Source of the DNA: Prevotella scopos JCM 17725
GTDB lineage: Bacteria > Bacteroidota > Bacteroidia > Bacteroidales > Bacteroidaceae
Reading direction: 5' to 3'
Assembly: GCF_018127785.1 (NCBI RefSeq)
Contig: NZ_CP072390.1
Coordinates: 1,364,001 to 1,428,000 of the forward strand
DNA: 64,000 bases
Positions 26,862 through 35,430 of the stretch are shown one piece after another (within the stretch, counting starts at the first letter, position 1; every line of letters begins with the position of its first letter). Position numbers and translations under genes: made by a program. The notes under the pieces are model-generated. The model saw only the letters and a list, made by a program, of their open reading frames with translations, was not told the origin of the DNA and searched no databases.

Positions 26862-27737
26862 TCATCCCTCACTGACAATACGAATAGACAGTGGTTCGAT
26901 GGTGATTAGATGACGCTTATAGAGGTCACCAACAGCACGTTTATAAACCTTCTTAGAGACTTGGAAACGGCGTTTGATATCCTCTGCCTCGCTCTTATCG
27001 CCAAGATCACATACACCACCATGATCCTTCAAATACTGAAGCAGAACTTCCGCAAAGTCTTCCGCATGCTGTTGACCTGTAGGCTGAAGTGTACAATCAA
27101 TCTTACCATCACGACGAACAGTAGAGATATAACCCTTTAGGCGGTCGCCAGTATGAACATATTGGAACACCTGATCTTCATAGATAAGGCCTGCATAGCG
27201 GTTATCTACAATGACTTTGAAGCCAAGATCGGTCTTCTGCCATATCAACAAGTCAACTTCCTGTCCATGCTTATAGCCACGTGGCTGCTCGTCAAGATAG
27301 CGCTCTACCTTTGCTGAGGCAACAAGGCGATAGCTCTCTTCGTCAAGATGAATATAAACAATATAGCTATTGCCGATAGTCATACGTTTCTTCTGTTCAC
27401 GGAAAGGACAGAAGAGGTCTTTCATCACACCCCAAGAGAGGAATGCCCCATACTCATTCACCCACGAACACTCCAAGTAAGCGAAGTCGCCTACCTGCGC
27501 CAAAGGTTCCTCCGTAGTAGCAATTGGGCGTTCATCCTGATCGAGATAAACGAACACTTCCAGCTCATCCCCAATCTCCGTACCCTCTGGGACATATTTC
27601 TGAGGCATGAGAATCTCGCCAGCCGGACCACCATCAAGATAGATTCCAAATGGATCACCATTGCCTTCACGCAAGGCAATCTTCTGTACTGTGAGCGTAT
27701 TGTATGCTCCAAGCTTTATTTTAGACATAATGTTCAA
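26862..27737 (-). CDS. CvfB-like S1 RNA-binding protein
   Basis: This 291-residue protein has several S1/OB-like domains (LRE-GNGDPFGIYLDGG near 20, then GDFAYLECSWVNEYGAFLSWG, then VDLLIWQKTDLGFKVIVDN) and a C-terminal winged helix (AEDIKRRFQVSKKVYKRAVGDLYKRHLITIE). This matches the CvfB/YitL family, RNA-binding proteins linked to virulence regulation in Staphylococcus aureus; its role in Bacteroidota is not established. It is on the same strand as tcdA with 61 bases between. The start at MNIMSKIKLG could instead be the later Met (MSKIKLG). Confidence 0.88.
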   Translation of the reverse strand: MNIMSKIKLGAYNTLTVQKIALREGNGDPFGIYLDGGPAGEILMPQKYVPEGTEIGDELEVFVYLDQDERPIATTEEPLAQVGDFAYLECSWVNEYGAFLSWGVMKDLFCPFREQKKRMTIGNSYIVYIHLDEESYRLVASAKVERYLDEQPRGYKHGQEVDLLIWQKTDLGFKVIVDNRYAGLIYEDQVFQYVHTGDRLKGYISTVRRDGKIDCTLQPTGQQHAEDFAEVLLQYLKDHGGVCDLGDKSEAEDIKRRFQVSKKVYKRAVGDLYKRHLITIEPLSIRIVSEG

Positions 27738-27755
27738 TATTTAATTAGCTTAAGC

Positions 27756-27791
27756 CAGAATGACATAAAGACATATTTTTTCAATGACATA
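27756..27791. repeat. Left inverted repeat of the GxxExxY cassette
   Basis: These 36 bases beginning CAGAATGACATAAAGACATA are the inverse of 28261-28295 with a single extra C as the only difference. Confidence 0.85.
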
Positions 27792-27823
27792 TTTATTTTG
27801 CCGAGCTTAAATGCGATTTTCTT

Positions 27824-28207
27824 TTAGGAATGAGGACTATAAACTCTGTACTTGCGTTTTATTTCTAATCTTTCTGCAGCACCAAAGTTTATAAGCAGAC
27901 CATTATCTACTCCAGCTACTGAAAGGTAGTTTACCAATTGAATTGCGTGTGCTGGAAGTAACTGAGCAACTGCTTTTAGTTCGATGATAACACATCCTTC
28001 TACAACAATATCTGCTCTGAAATCACCTATAATATGTCCTTTATATCGAACAGGCATTTCTACTTCATCCTCCACTTTAAGTCCAGCGTCTCTGAGTTCT
28101 ATCAGCAATGCTTTTTTGTAAACACTCTCTAAATACCCAGCTACAAAATGGCTCCGAACCTCATAGGCTTTATTGATTATCAGCTTTATAACCTCTTCAG
28201 TATTCAT
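27824..28207 (-). CDS. GxxExxY family protein
   Basis: This 127-residue protein carries the name-giving motif as GYLESVYKKALLIEL. The second half holds DFRADIVVEGCVIIELKAV, a D...E-x-K arrangement reminiscent of PD-(D/E)XK nuclease folds, and ends with NFGAAERLEIKRKYR. The family is widespread in Bacteroidota and has no demonstrated function; nuclease relationship is an inference. The gene is enclosed by a pair of 35-36-base inverted repeats at 27756-27791 and 28261-28295 and lies between the CvfB-like gene and lolD, so it looks inserted as a unit. Confidence 0.88.
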   Translation of the reverse strand: MNTEEVIKLIINKAYEVRSHFVAGYLESVYKKALLIELRDAGLKVEDEVEMPVRYKGHIIGDFRADIVVEGCVIIELKAVAQLLPAHAIQLVNYLSVAGVDNGLLINFGAAERLEIKRKYRVYSPHS

Positions 28208-28260
28208 CAGGCTATTAGTAATTATTAAGTTTATCGTCTACCAACATACTCTATAAAGAA

Positions 28261-28295
28261 TATGTCATTAAAAAATATGTCTTTATGTCATTCTG
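28261..28295. repeat. Right inverted repeat of the GxxExxY cassette
   Basis: These 35 bases starting TATGTCATTAAAAAATATGT are the inverse of the left repeat. The outer end runs directly into a 22-base tandem repeat. Confidence 0.85.
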
Positions 28296-28342
28296 TCTTT
28301 CAACAAACATCATTCTGTCTCTTGACAAACGTCATTCTGTAT
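28289..28342. repeat. 22-base tandem repeat across the lolD 3' end
   Basis: CATTCTGT starts at 28289, 28311 and 28333. The lolD stop codon (28310-28312) lies inside, so the last codons of LolD are part of the array. Confidence 0.75.
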
Positions 28343-28984
28343 CAAGCCGTCTTTAAGATATATCGTTCTATCTGTTATCTGTGCAAGCCCCTCATCGTGT
28401 GTAACGATGACAAAGGTCTGACCGAACTTATCACGAAGATCAAAGAAGAGTTGGTGCAGTTCCTGCTTGTTCTTACTATCCAAACTACCCGAAGGCTCAT
28501 CGGCAAGGATGACAGCAGGGTTGTTTACCAACGCACGAGCTACTGCAACACGCTGTTTCTCACCACCGGAAAGTTCGTTAGGCTTATGATTAGCACGGTC
28601 GCTCAAGCCCATAAATTCCAATAAATCTTCGGCACGCTGACGTGCATCCTTATTCTTCTTTCCAGCAATATAAGCAGGAATCATAATGTTCTCAAGAGCT
28701 GTAAACTCAGGAAGAAGCTGATGGAACTGGAAGACAAAACCCAAGTGCTGGTTGCGGAAATCACTCAACTTACCAGCTGATAGGCTACCCACGTCAATAC
28801 CATCCACAACAATAGAGCCACTATCTGGCTTATCCAGCGTTCCAAGTATCTGTAACAAGGTTGTTTTACCAGCTCCAGATGGGCCAACGATACTGACAAC
28901 CTCGCCTTTCTCAATACGAAGATTAATCCCCTTCAACACCTGAAGCGAGCCAAAGCTTTTTGTTATGTTCTTAATATCTATCAT
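28310..28984 (-). CDS. lolD: Lipoprotein-release ABC transporter ATPase LolD
   Basis: This 224-residue ATPase of the LolD/MacB class energises extraction of lipoproteins from the inner membrane with LolC/E partners, which are not in this window. Walker [13 protein letters not shown] (about 34-45), the signature [16 protein letters not shown] and Walker [17 protein letters not shown] are intact, and the LolD-like stretch [20 protein letters not shown] follows the Q-loop. The extreme C-terminus ([12 protein letters not shown]) is coded by a 22-base tandem repeat and may have been altered by the neighbouring cassette. No promoter box was seen; the antiporter gene lies 66 bases upstream on the same strand. 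Confidence 0.92.
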   Translation of the reverse strand: MIDIKNITKSFGSLQVLKGINLRIEKGEVVSIVGPSGAGKTTLLQILGTLDKPDSGSIVVDGIDVGSLSAGKLSDFRNQHLGFVFQFHQLLPEFTALENIMIPAYIAGKKNKDARQRAEDLLEFMGLSDRANHKPNELSGGEKQRVAVARALVNNPAVILADEPSGSLDSKNKQELHQLFFDLRDKFGQTFVIVTHDEGLAQITDRTIYLKDGLIQNDVCQETE

Positions 28985-29001
28985 ATTCTATTCTTTTATT
29001 G

Positions 29002-29044
29002 GGGCTATTGGGCTAATTAGCCGTATTAGCCTTATTAGCCTAAT
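29002..29044. repeat. 9-base TTAGCC array, locus 1
   Basis: TTAGCC starts at 29017, 29026 and 29035 (9-base steps), preceded by two GGGCTA words. It fills most of the 66-base gap between lolD and the antiporter gene. Confidence 0.75.
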
Positions 29045-29050
29045 AACCAC

Positions 29051-31168
29051 TTACACCTTATTATGAATCCACTCTCTTACAGCCTCATAAGCACTGCGTT
29101 CCTCCGTATGCTGTGGCTGAGCAAAGGTCATATCATCCATCTCACTACCATACTGATCAGGGAAGATAATCATGATTGTCTTGCCTTTAATAAACTTATT
29201 CAGTTCTTCAGGAAGTCTTTCCATTGCCGTCTTATAAGATATCGTACCCTTACGTGCTGTCACTATGACAAAGAGGTGATCCTCTCGAATCTTCGAACCA
29301 AGCGTTGGTAATTCCTTCCAATGCTCCATCTCTTCATATTCAGCCCTAACACTTGGGAAGCGATTACGAATAAATTCATTAACAAGTTGCAGCGTTTCAT
29401 TACGCCCATGGAAAGCGATACGACACTCCAAGTTGCCCGCCATACGCGCCAATCGTTCTAACCAACGATAGAAACCTGGTTCAAACTCAGCCCGAGAAGG
29501 GATTGCCACTTGTATTCTACGAATTGTATTCAGCGGTTGCAAAATACGTGTCACGATAATCTGACGACTCAGGCCATTGTACAGACTTCGTGTAAATTCT
29601 CCCCAGAAACTACGATTAATCTCCTTATGGAAGTGTAACCCCATCAGAATCTCTGACGCTTGAAACTCCTTAAAAGCATGTTTGATGCCATTCGCTATAT
29701 TAGCAGCAACACGTACCTGCGTCACCATCGGTACATCAGAAGCACTTGCCAAATGGCAGAGATGGTCTAACAAACGCTGTCCCTCCGCCTGGTTATGGCG
29801 CATATTTACATCATCATACACCACATTCAACGCCACCAACTCTCGTTTTAACCGTGGGTTGCGCATCAGTGTAGCCATGGTTACAAGATTATCAGAATAC
29901 TCTGGGTACTTAACAGGTATCAGAATCTTCTCATCATCGAGATTCTTCATCATATCATGTCCCTCTTTCTCCTGCAGACGAAGCCGTTGTGCTGCCCGCT
30001 CTGTGATGACAGTTGAGATGATACAGGTGAAGAGAATCATTATCACAATTCCATTCAAAACCTCATCACCAAAGAGGTATTCACCCGGTGCTACCTGCAA
30101 CCTACGTCCTACCATCACCATCGCAATAGCACCAGCCGCATGGGCACTGGTCAAACCAAACATCATGTGACCTGCCAACCATGACATACGGAAGAAACGA
30201 GCTGCCAAGTAAGCTGCTACCGCCTTACCCAAGGTGCCGAAGAAGACAATACAGAATACAACCCAAAGTATCTTACTTCCTGCAAAAAGCAAGCGTACAT
30301 TAATCAGCATACCCACACCGATAAGGAAGTAAGGAATGAAGAGTGCGTTACCTGTAAACTCTATACGGTTCATCAATGGAGATACCTTTGGCACAAATCG
30401 GTTCAATATCAAACCTGACATGAACGCTCCAAAGATTCCTTCCAAACCCACAGCATCCGACAAAGCTGCTGAGAGGAAAACGATGGCAAGGATGAAGATA
30501 AACTGCATCACAGCATCTGAATACCGACGAAGGAACCAACGGGTCACACGTGGTATCACCATAATCAAGCCCACACAATAAACCACAAACTTCAGAATGA
30601 ATAGTAGCCAAAAGACGATACCACCATTCCCATGAAACGAGTTTACAATGGAAGCCATGACTATCAACGCCATAAAGAGAGCCATCATAGATGAACCCAC
30701 ACTCAACGTCGAACTCGTATGTCGTGTTAATCCGTATCGTCCCACTATCGGATAGGCTATCAACGTGTTAGAAGCCATAATTGCCGCAAGCAGAAGCGAT
30801 GCCAAAGGAAGATAGCCCAATAGACTGACACCCATAAAATAGGTCATTGCAAAGGGGATAAGAAAGGTCAACATACCAAAGACCATCACCCTATTACGAT
30901 TTTTCTTCAGTCCTTCCATATCCATCTCCAGACCTGCAAGGAACATGATATAAAACAGTCCTACACGTCCAAAGAGTTCAAACGAGGCATCACGACCAAG
31001 GATATTCAGTCCATATTTTCCAACAAGGATACCCGCCAACACCATACCAATGATATGTGGAATGCGCAGTCGTCCCATGATGATAGGCGAAAGCAATATC
31101 ATCAGCAAAACAACAAAGAAAATCAATGTCGGGTCGGTTATCGGGAAATATTGTGATAAATTCAGCAT
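29051..31168 (-). CDS. Cation:proton antiporter (CPA2 type) with C-terminal UspA-like region
   Basis: This 705-residue protein has two parts. The first 400 residues form about 12 transmembrane helices of a KefB/NapA-like Na+/H+ or K+/H+ exchanger (LRIPHIIGMVLAGILVGKYG, LFYIMFLAGLEMDMEGLKKN, ALSDAVGLEGIFGAFMSGLI, GLTSAHAAGAIAMV). The soluble remainder (about 405-700) carries two stretches similar to universal stress protein domains (ILIPVKYPEYSDNLVTMATLM and IRRIQVAIPSRAEFEPGF) and probably regulates transport. Such proteins serve pH and cation homeostasis. A promoter box lies 25 bases upstream of the ATG. The ion transported cannot be decided here. Confidence 0.9.
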   Translation of the reverse strand: MLNLSQYFPITDPTLIFFVVLLMILLSPIIMGRLRIPHIIGMVLAGILVGKYGLNILGRDASFELFGRVGLFYIMFLAGLEMDMEGLKKNRNRVMVFGMLTFLIPFAMTYFMGVSLLGYLPLASLLLAAIMASNTLIAYPIVGRYGLTRHTSSTLSVGSSMMALFMALIVMASIVNSFHGNGGIVFWLLFILKFVVYCVGLIMVIPRVTRWFLRRYSDAVMQFIFILAIVFLSAALSDAVGLEGIFGAFMSGLILNRFVPKVSPLMNRIEFTGNALFIPYFLIGVGMLINVRLLFAGSKILWVVFCIVFFGTLGKAVAAYLAARFFRMSWLAGHMMFGLTSAHAAGAIAMVMVGRRLQVAPGEYLFGDEVLNGIVIMILFTCIISTVITERAAQRLRLQEKEGHDMMKNLDDEKILIPVKYPEYSDNLVTMATLMRNPRLKRELVALNVVYDDVNMRHNQAEGQRLLDHLCHLASASDVPMVTQVRVAANIANGIKHAFKEFQASEILMGLHFHKEINRSFWGEFTRSLYNGLSRQIIVTRILQPLNTIRRIQVAIPSRAEFEPGFYRWLERLARMAGNLECRIAFHGRNETLQLVNEFIRNRFPSVRAEYEEMEHWKELPTLGSKIREDHLFVIVTARKGTISYKTAMERLPEELNKFIKGKTIMIIFPDQYGSEMDDMTFAQPQHTEERSAYEAVREWIHNKV

Positions 31169-31192
31169 GCGTATCTATAAAATTACTGTCTG

Positions 31193-31200
31193 CAAAGTTA
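31193..31200 (-). promoter_or_regulatory. -7 box of the antiporter gene
   Basis: Minus-strand TAACTTTG, 25 bases before the ATG. Confidence 0.78.
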
Positions 31201-31496
31201 CGAAAAAACTTTGGCCTTACCTAACATTAACAATGTATTAAGCTCTATAATTCTTGATACTCTACAAGGCAATAATAAAAACCTACCTCCAACAAGAAAT
31301 CACTTCTCGCATAGAGGTAGGAAAATGATATTAAAGAAACGGATAAAAATCGGTAACAAGACTTGAAACATCAAGTTACATACAAGAAACGACATACCCC
31401 ACTCCTACAGAGAGCAAAGAGAAAGAAGCCCAATATTCCAGCCTGCTTACCCACTCTCTATTTTTTCTACAAAACACATACTGTTTACCTTACTTA

Positions 31497-31529
31497 CATC
31501 TTGCCTTCCACACATAGGAAGGCAAGATG
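31497..31529 (-). terminator. Hairpin downstream of the fimbrillin-like gene
   Basis: CATCTTGCCTTC and GAAGGCAAGATG pair perfectly around nine bases, 64 bases past the stop. No T-run follows, so the terminator call is tentative. Confidence 0.55.
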
Positions 31530-31592
31530 TCTAAGATTTCAGCTAACCCACTTGCGGCAATACCCAAAAGGGACTACCTCCAACAAGTCAAA

Positions 31593-34301
31593 TCATTCTG
31601 CGACTGGGCGGACTGAGTGTCCGTAATGGCGATCGAGTTTATGCAGCGGCTTAATCTCACTTCCAGAGAATTCCATAAAGCAAGCGTTTTCCGCATCGGA
31701 AGGAATTGCCAACCAGTAGCAACCGATATCCATTATGGTCAAAAAAGCGCTGTACTTCTCGCGTAATCCCGTAACAGGAAAGTAGATAGTAGCATTCTTT
31801 TGGTTGTTTGTCCAAAAATTATGACCATAATTATTTTGGAAAGTCTCTCCGTCATCCGTTCCGTCAACGTTCATATTACCTCCGTTCTTACCATTTTCCG
31901 TAAAGCCTGTAAAGGCATTAGAAGCAGGCATCTTGAAGCCTGCTGGACACGGATCGTATACCGTCTTAACAACAACATTATCATTAAAGCCAGTAGCGGT
32001 ATTATCCATTGACCAGAGGTTATAGTACGAATAACTATTTGTAGGCCCTGTAGACAACTTATGACTACCAGGATAGAACACTCCTGGATTCTGAATGCCA
32101 TTTTTGATGGACATTTCATCATTCTGACTTGCGGTAATACCACCTTCCTTGATGCCATCATTTGGGACACCAGGAAAGGCATCTTTACGCCCGAACTGAT
32201 AAAAGGTAGCAGAACCTAGCCTTGCACAACCAGCCTTCTGGGTGAGGTTGATGACAGCAAATTGCTTTATTCCACTGTTAGCAACAGTCTGCTCTATCCC
32301 CACCTTCACCATGCGGTCCTTGTCATAGGAAGAACCTTCCCACACTGTTGGTTTCCATCCCAAGGTCTCCTTGGTGAAGTTGTAAACCTTACCTTGCTTG
32401 TTGGTAACAGGTATCGTACTGAGAACATCCTCAGGTGCGAACCAGAGATGCCAAGACCAAATAACGGTGTTACCTTTCTTAACTGCAACGACAGCATTAC
32501 CACCCTGAATATTGTCCGCTGGAACCGTGAAGTCAAGATAGGCATTACCCACAGCATCACGAACAATAGGAGTAGAAGAAAGCTGAACAAGCCCAGCAGC
32601 ATCAGCCCAGACAACTTCAGCACCATCAACACCACTATTTGACCCACCGTTGGTCTTTTCTATCCACGGGTCAGTGATATCCTGTCCTGCGTGGTCCTGG
32701 AAGTTTCTCAGGACATTAGCCCCTCTTTTATTTGTCTTGTAAGAACTAGGGTTATTCTCACCATTCTTAATAGCATTACCATAGACCAAAGGAATACGAT
32801 AATGACCGGGAGCAGAGATAAGATAAGCGTTGGCGGTACTACGGGCTACGCTTCCTCCCTTGGTTGAAAGGTCATAAGGGGTAACAGTGCCTAAAGCCTG
32901 TGCCTCCTTGAGCTCCTTGTTACGATTATCAAGAAAATCAGTAACAGCTGGCTCAAAAGAAGCAGTTCCCAGATCTGCAGCAGTACCACCTTCCCCTTCT
33001 GTCAGACTGAGCGTAGTCAGCCAGTCTGGCTTTTCGTCCATTGAGAAATTGCCATCGTCATTGGCATCATAACCAACAACCTTCCAAGGTACAGCCTGCC
33101 TCTGAGAAGGAGAACCTGGAGAATAACGGTAACTTGTAATACCAAAAGCCTGTGACTCATTCTCGTCATAGTTAGCAGCACGCTCTGGGTCAGTTGGAGT
33201 AAGCACATAGGTCCAAGTTGAGTTTATCTGACTTAACTTGTATGTACGTGTTGTACCAGCCTTCCACTCGCCCTTCAATGGTACGTTAATCGTTGTGCCA
33301 TCGGTGCAATGAACATAGACTTCAACGTTACTTCCTGTAAGTTTCTGAGGAATCATATAGAAGGTGTAGTTATCACCTGCATCACCCATGATAGTAACGT
33401 TAGGGTTATGGCTAGTGCTAACCCTAACACCAGAGAGGAATGCAGTACCACGACTATCTTTTGAATGATCCCAGTCTGCACCAGTACCATCAAATTGTTT
33501 TGAAAGCACATACCTGCTCTTCATTACAACATTACGCAACTCCACCCTGTCGATGGTTTTGTTCCAAGAAAGATTCTGCCCCACAGCAAAGCGAATAGCT
33601 GTAAGAGCGTGACGAAAGTCAAGACTTGTTGTAGGCTGAACACCCTGCTCAGCATACTCTATATCACCAGAACAGGCAGTCATCAGATCGACCTGCTTCG
33701 TTACATCACCTTCTACAGTAAAGTCAACACTTGGGCTACCACTGGCATCAGTTTCGTTGATAACCATCTTTGAGTAACTCTCAATGTTAGGATGAACTGC
33801 AAAGAAACGGGCCTTAGGCTGTGAGAACGACCAGTAAATAGGCGTATAAAGCTCACCGTTACTCTTGGTTCTCTTAGCATGGAACCACTCAGGACTGGTA
33901 ATAATGCCAGAGGCTACAGTTCCGCGAATACCAGAGGAAGAGAAATCGCCAAGAGTAGAAGTCGTAACTATCCTAGCACGTGTAGAAACACCAGACTTTA
34001 CCGGATTGACACCCTCAACGGTAGTCTCTATCAGGCACACATCTATATTGGCATTGCTATATGCCTCAAGCTTCTGACCAGCCAGGTCACTGTCACACAA
34101 ACCAGGTGTAATGGCACCACGTGTCATCACACCACGGCTCAAGGTTTCTTCCTGCACATCATTAACTCTGAAACGGACAAGCTCACCATTGCCGTACACT
34201 CTGTCATTGTTCTCCAAATCGCCGTCAGCACACGATACTACTGTCATTGCTGATCCAACAGCTAAAAATGCTGTGAACGCATAATAAGAAAGTTTGTTCA
34301 T
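31593..34301 (-). CDS. Fimbrillin-like surface lipoprotein with C-terminal FISUMP-like region
   Basis: This 902-residue lipoprotein has lipobox VVSC (Cys24). Residues about 40-370 resemble the fimbrillin/Mfa-like family of Bacteroidota: TLSRGVMTRGAITP, then LDFRHALTAIRFAVGQNLSW, then DNYTFYMIPQKLTGSNVEVYVH. The rest includes Trp- and Gly-rich segments (AVKKGNTVIWSWHLWFAPED) and ends with a domain of the type YDPCPAGFKMP...GHSVRPV seen in FISUMP-like modules. It is probably exposed on the surface or part of a short fimbria. A 67-residue peptide gene lies upstream on the same strand, sharing the only visible promoter box. The product is probably variable between strains. The ligand is unknown. 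Confidence 0.82.
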   Translation of the reverse strand: MNKLSYYAFTAFLAVGSAMTVVSCADGDLENNDRVYGNGELVRFRVNDVQEETLSRGVMTRGAITPGLCDSDLAGQKLEAYSNANIDVCLIETTVEGVNPVKSGVSTRARIVTTSTLGDFSSSGIRGTVASGIITSPEWFHAKRTKSNGELYTPIYWSFSQPKARFFAVHPNIESYSKMVINETDASGSPSVDFTVEGDVTKQVDLMTACSGDIEYAEQGVQPTTSLDFRHALTAIRFAVGQNLSWNKTIDRVELRNVVMKSRYVLSKQFDGTGADWDHSKDSRGTAFLSGVRVSTSHNPNVTIMGDAGDNYTFYMIPQKLTGSNVEVYVHCTDGTTINVPLKGEWKAGTTRTYKLSQINSTWTYVLTPTDPERAANYDENESQAFGITSYRYSPGSPSQRQAVPWKVVGYDANDDGNFSMDEKPDWLTTLSLTEGEGGTAADLGTASFEPAVTDFLDNRNKELKEAQALGTVTPYDLSTKGGSVARSTANAYLISAPGHYRIPLVYGNAIKNGENNPSSYKTNKRGANVLRNFQDHAGQDITDPWIEKTNGGSNSGVDGAEVVWADAAGLVQLSSTPIVRDAVGNAYLDFTVPADNIQGGNAVVAVKKGNTVIWSWHLWFAPEDVLSTIPVTNKQGKVYNFTKETLGWKPTVWEGSSYDKDRMVKVGIEQTVANSGIKQFAVINLTQKAGCARLGSATFYQFGRKDAFPGVPNDGIKEGGITASQNDEMSIKNGIQNPGVFYPGSHKLSTGPTNSYSYYNLWSMDNTATGFNDNVVVKTVYDPCPAGFKMPASNAFTGFTENGKNGGNMNVDGTDDGETFQNNYGHNFWTNNQKNATIYFPVTGLREKYSAFLTIMDIGCYWLAIPSDAENACFMEFSGSEIKPLHKLDRHYGHSVRPVAE

Positions 34302-34559
34302 AAATTCTAAAAGAAAACTTCACCCCAGGCTTCTCTCACCTTCAGAGAGGAGAGTGAACTGTCAGATAACCCTAAAGGTTTGCAGGACGCCACTCTTGCT
34401 ATAGAAATTGTGGGGTACGTTAATTATTTTTCCACTTATTCCCTTTAATTACGTAAAGAAAGTGTAAGAGGTGAAAGACAACAGCATAAAGACTATCCCC
34501 CTACCACTTCTGACACAGTAGAAAAGTTCTTTACTTTAACTCATATAAAAACTCATCGG

Positions 34560-34763
34560 TCATCCTTCCAAGTTATCATCATCGCCTCCATCTTCTTCTT
34601 TGGCTTCAATAACTTGAACCGTACCTTGCTGAGCAGGAGTACCGCCACCACCGGGACGGACATCGGGGCTTCCTGCAAAGAGTTCACTCTCCAGTTTCAC
34701 CTCGATCACTTCAACAGTAGGATACACATAAAGTTCGCGTACACCCTTTCTGATTTTTCTCAT
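34560..34763 (-). CDS. 67-residue Prevotella-type small protein
   Basis: This small protein has a basic start (MRKIRKGVRELYVYPTVEVIEV), a middle LESELFAGSPDVRPGGGG, and an acidic C-terminus ending DGGDDDNLEG. It has no signal peptide or membrane segment. Short proteins with a similar ESE-x-FAGSP core are, from memory, recurrent near surface-protein genes in Prevotella; no function is known to me. A promoter box lies 59 bases upstream. The fimbrillin-like gene follows 258 bases downstream in the same direction, so the two may share a transcript. Confidence 0.7.
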   Translation of the reverse strand: MRKIRKGVRELYVYPTVEVIEVKLESELFAGSPDVRPGGGGTPAQQGTVQVIEAKEEDGGDDDNLEG

Positions 34764-34821
34764 AAATAATTAGGTTTTATAAATATATTAGTATGTTTAT
34801 TTGATTTTCAATGTAATTAAT

Positions 34822-34829
34822 CAAAGGTA
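34822..34829 (-). promoter_or_regulatory. -7 box of the small protein / fimbrillin-like unit
   Basis: Minus-strand TACCTTTG, 59 bases before the small-protein ATG. Confidence 0.7.
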
Positions 34830-35383
34830 AGTAAAAGACGAAACTGGCGAGACTATAAATAATCGCAGTTACAAAACAATGTGGACCATCTTTCAGAAAT
34901 CTACAGGGAGTAAAAACTTAGCTGTCAGGAAAACTTTCAAGACCATAACGATTAAACATATACCATCTGTCCAGCCTGAATGCTCTCTTCCACCATCCTT
35001 TACTTCTTGCCCGAGCCAGAAACAGTTAGCCTTCTCGAACTCAAGGCACGGAAAAGGAGCAACAAGCTTTATCCGACAGTTATTCCCGTCCTGATCAGGC
35101 CAAAAAAGAATAAATCTGGTAACCGAAACCTGTTTCAATAACAGTGTATACTTCATCTCACTTATGATTTAACACTATAAAGAGTTTCCTTACGTCAGAC
35201 AACCACAGAATATAACATTCTAAATAGCCGTATATAAAATAGTTGTGGATTGCGGGAAAATTCTTTACTTATATGCTTAATAGAAGAAGCAAAATTAATA
35301 ATAAAAATTAAATAAAAGAAAAAAATAGACAAAAAAAACAAAAAAAGAAAAACAAACCATACCTTATATTACAAGAAAAATAG

Positions 35384-35391
35384 TAAATTTG
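35384..35391 (+). promoter_or_regulatory. -7 box of asd
   Basis: TAAATTTG followed by CAAC, 39 bases before the asd ATG. Confidence 0.78.
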
Positions 35392-35430
35392 CAACTAAGA
35401 ATAGGTTTGAAATAAATAAAGATAAAAGAT

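Larger units (their letters stand above)
31169..31592. other. 424-base non-coding gap between antiporter and fimbrillin-like gene
   Basis: It contains the antiporter promoter box (31193-31200), a hairpin CCTACCTC/GAGGTAGG (31282-31321) and a 12-base perfect hairpin (31497-31529). A plus-strand frame at 31363-31626 has no protein-like features. Confidence 0.6.
34764..35430. other. 667-base gap between the small protein gene and asd
   Basis: It holds the small-protein promoter (34822-34829) and the asd promoter (35384-35391). Overlapping frames on both strands at about 34880-35156 lack recognisable features. A-rich sequence precedes asd. Confidence 0.6.

Noticed and set aside
34879..35156. Overlapping small frames on both strands before asd
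   Set aside because: The 71- and 87-codon frames overlap each other, lack recognisable motifs or promoter boxes, and cannot both be real. A decayed gene remains possible.
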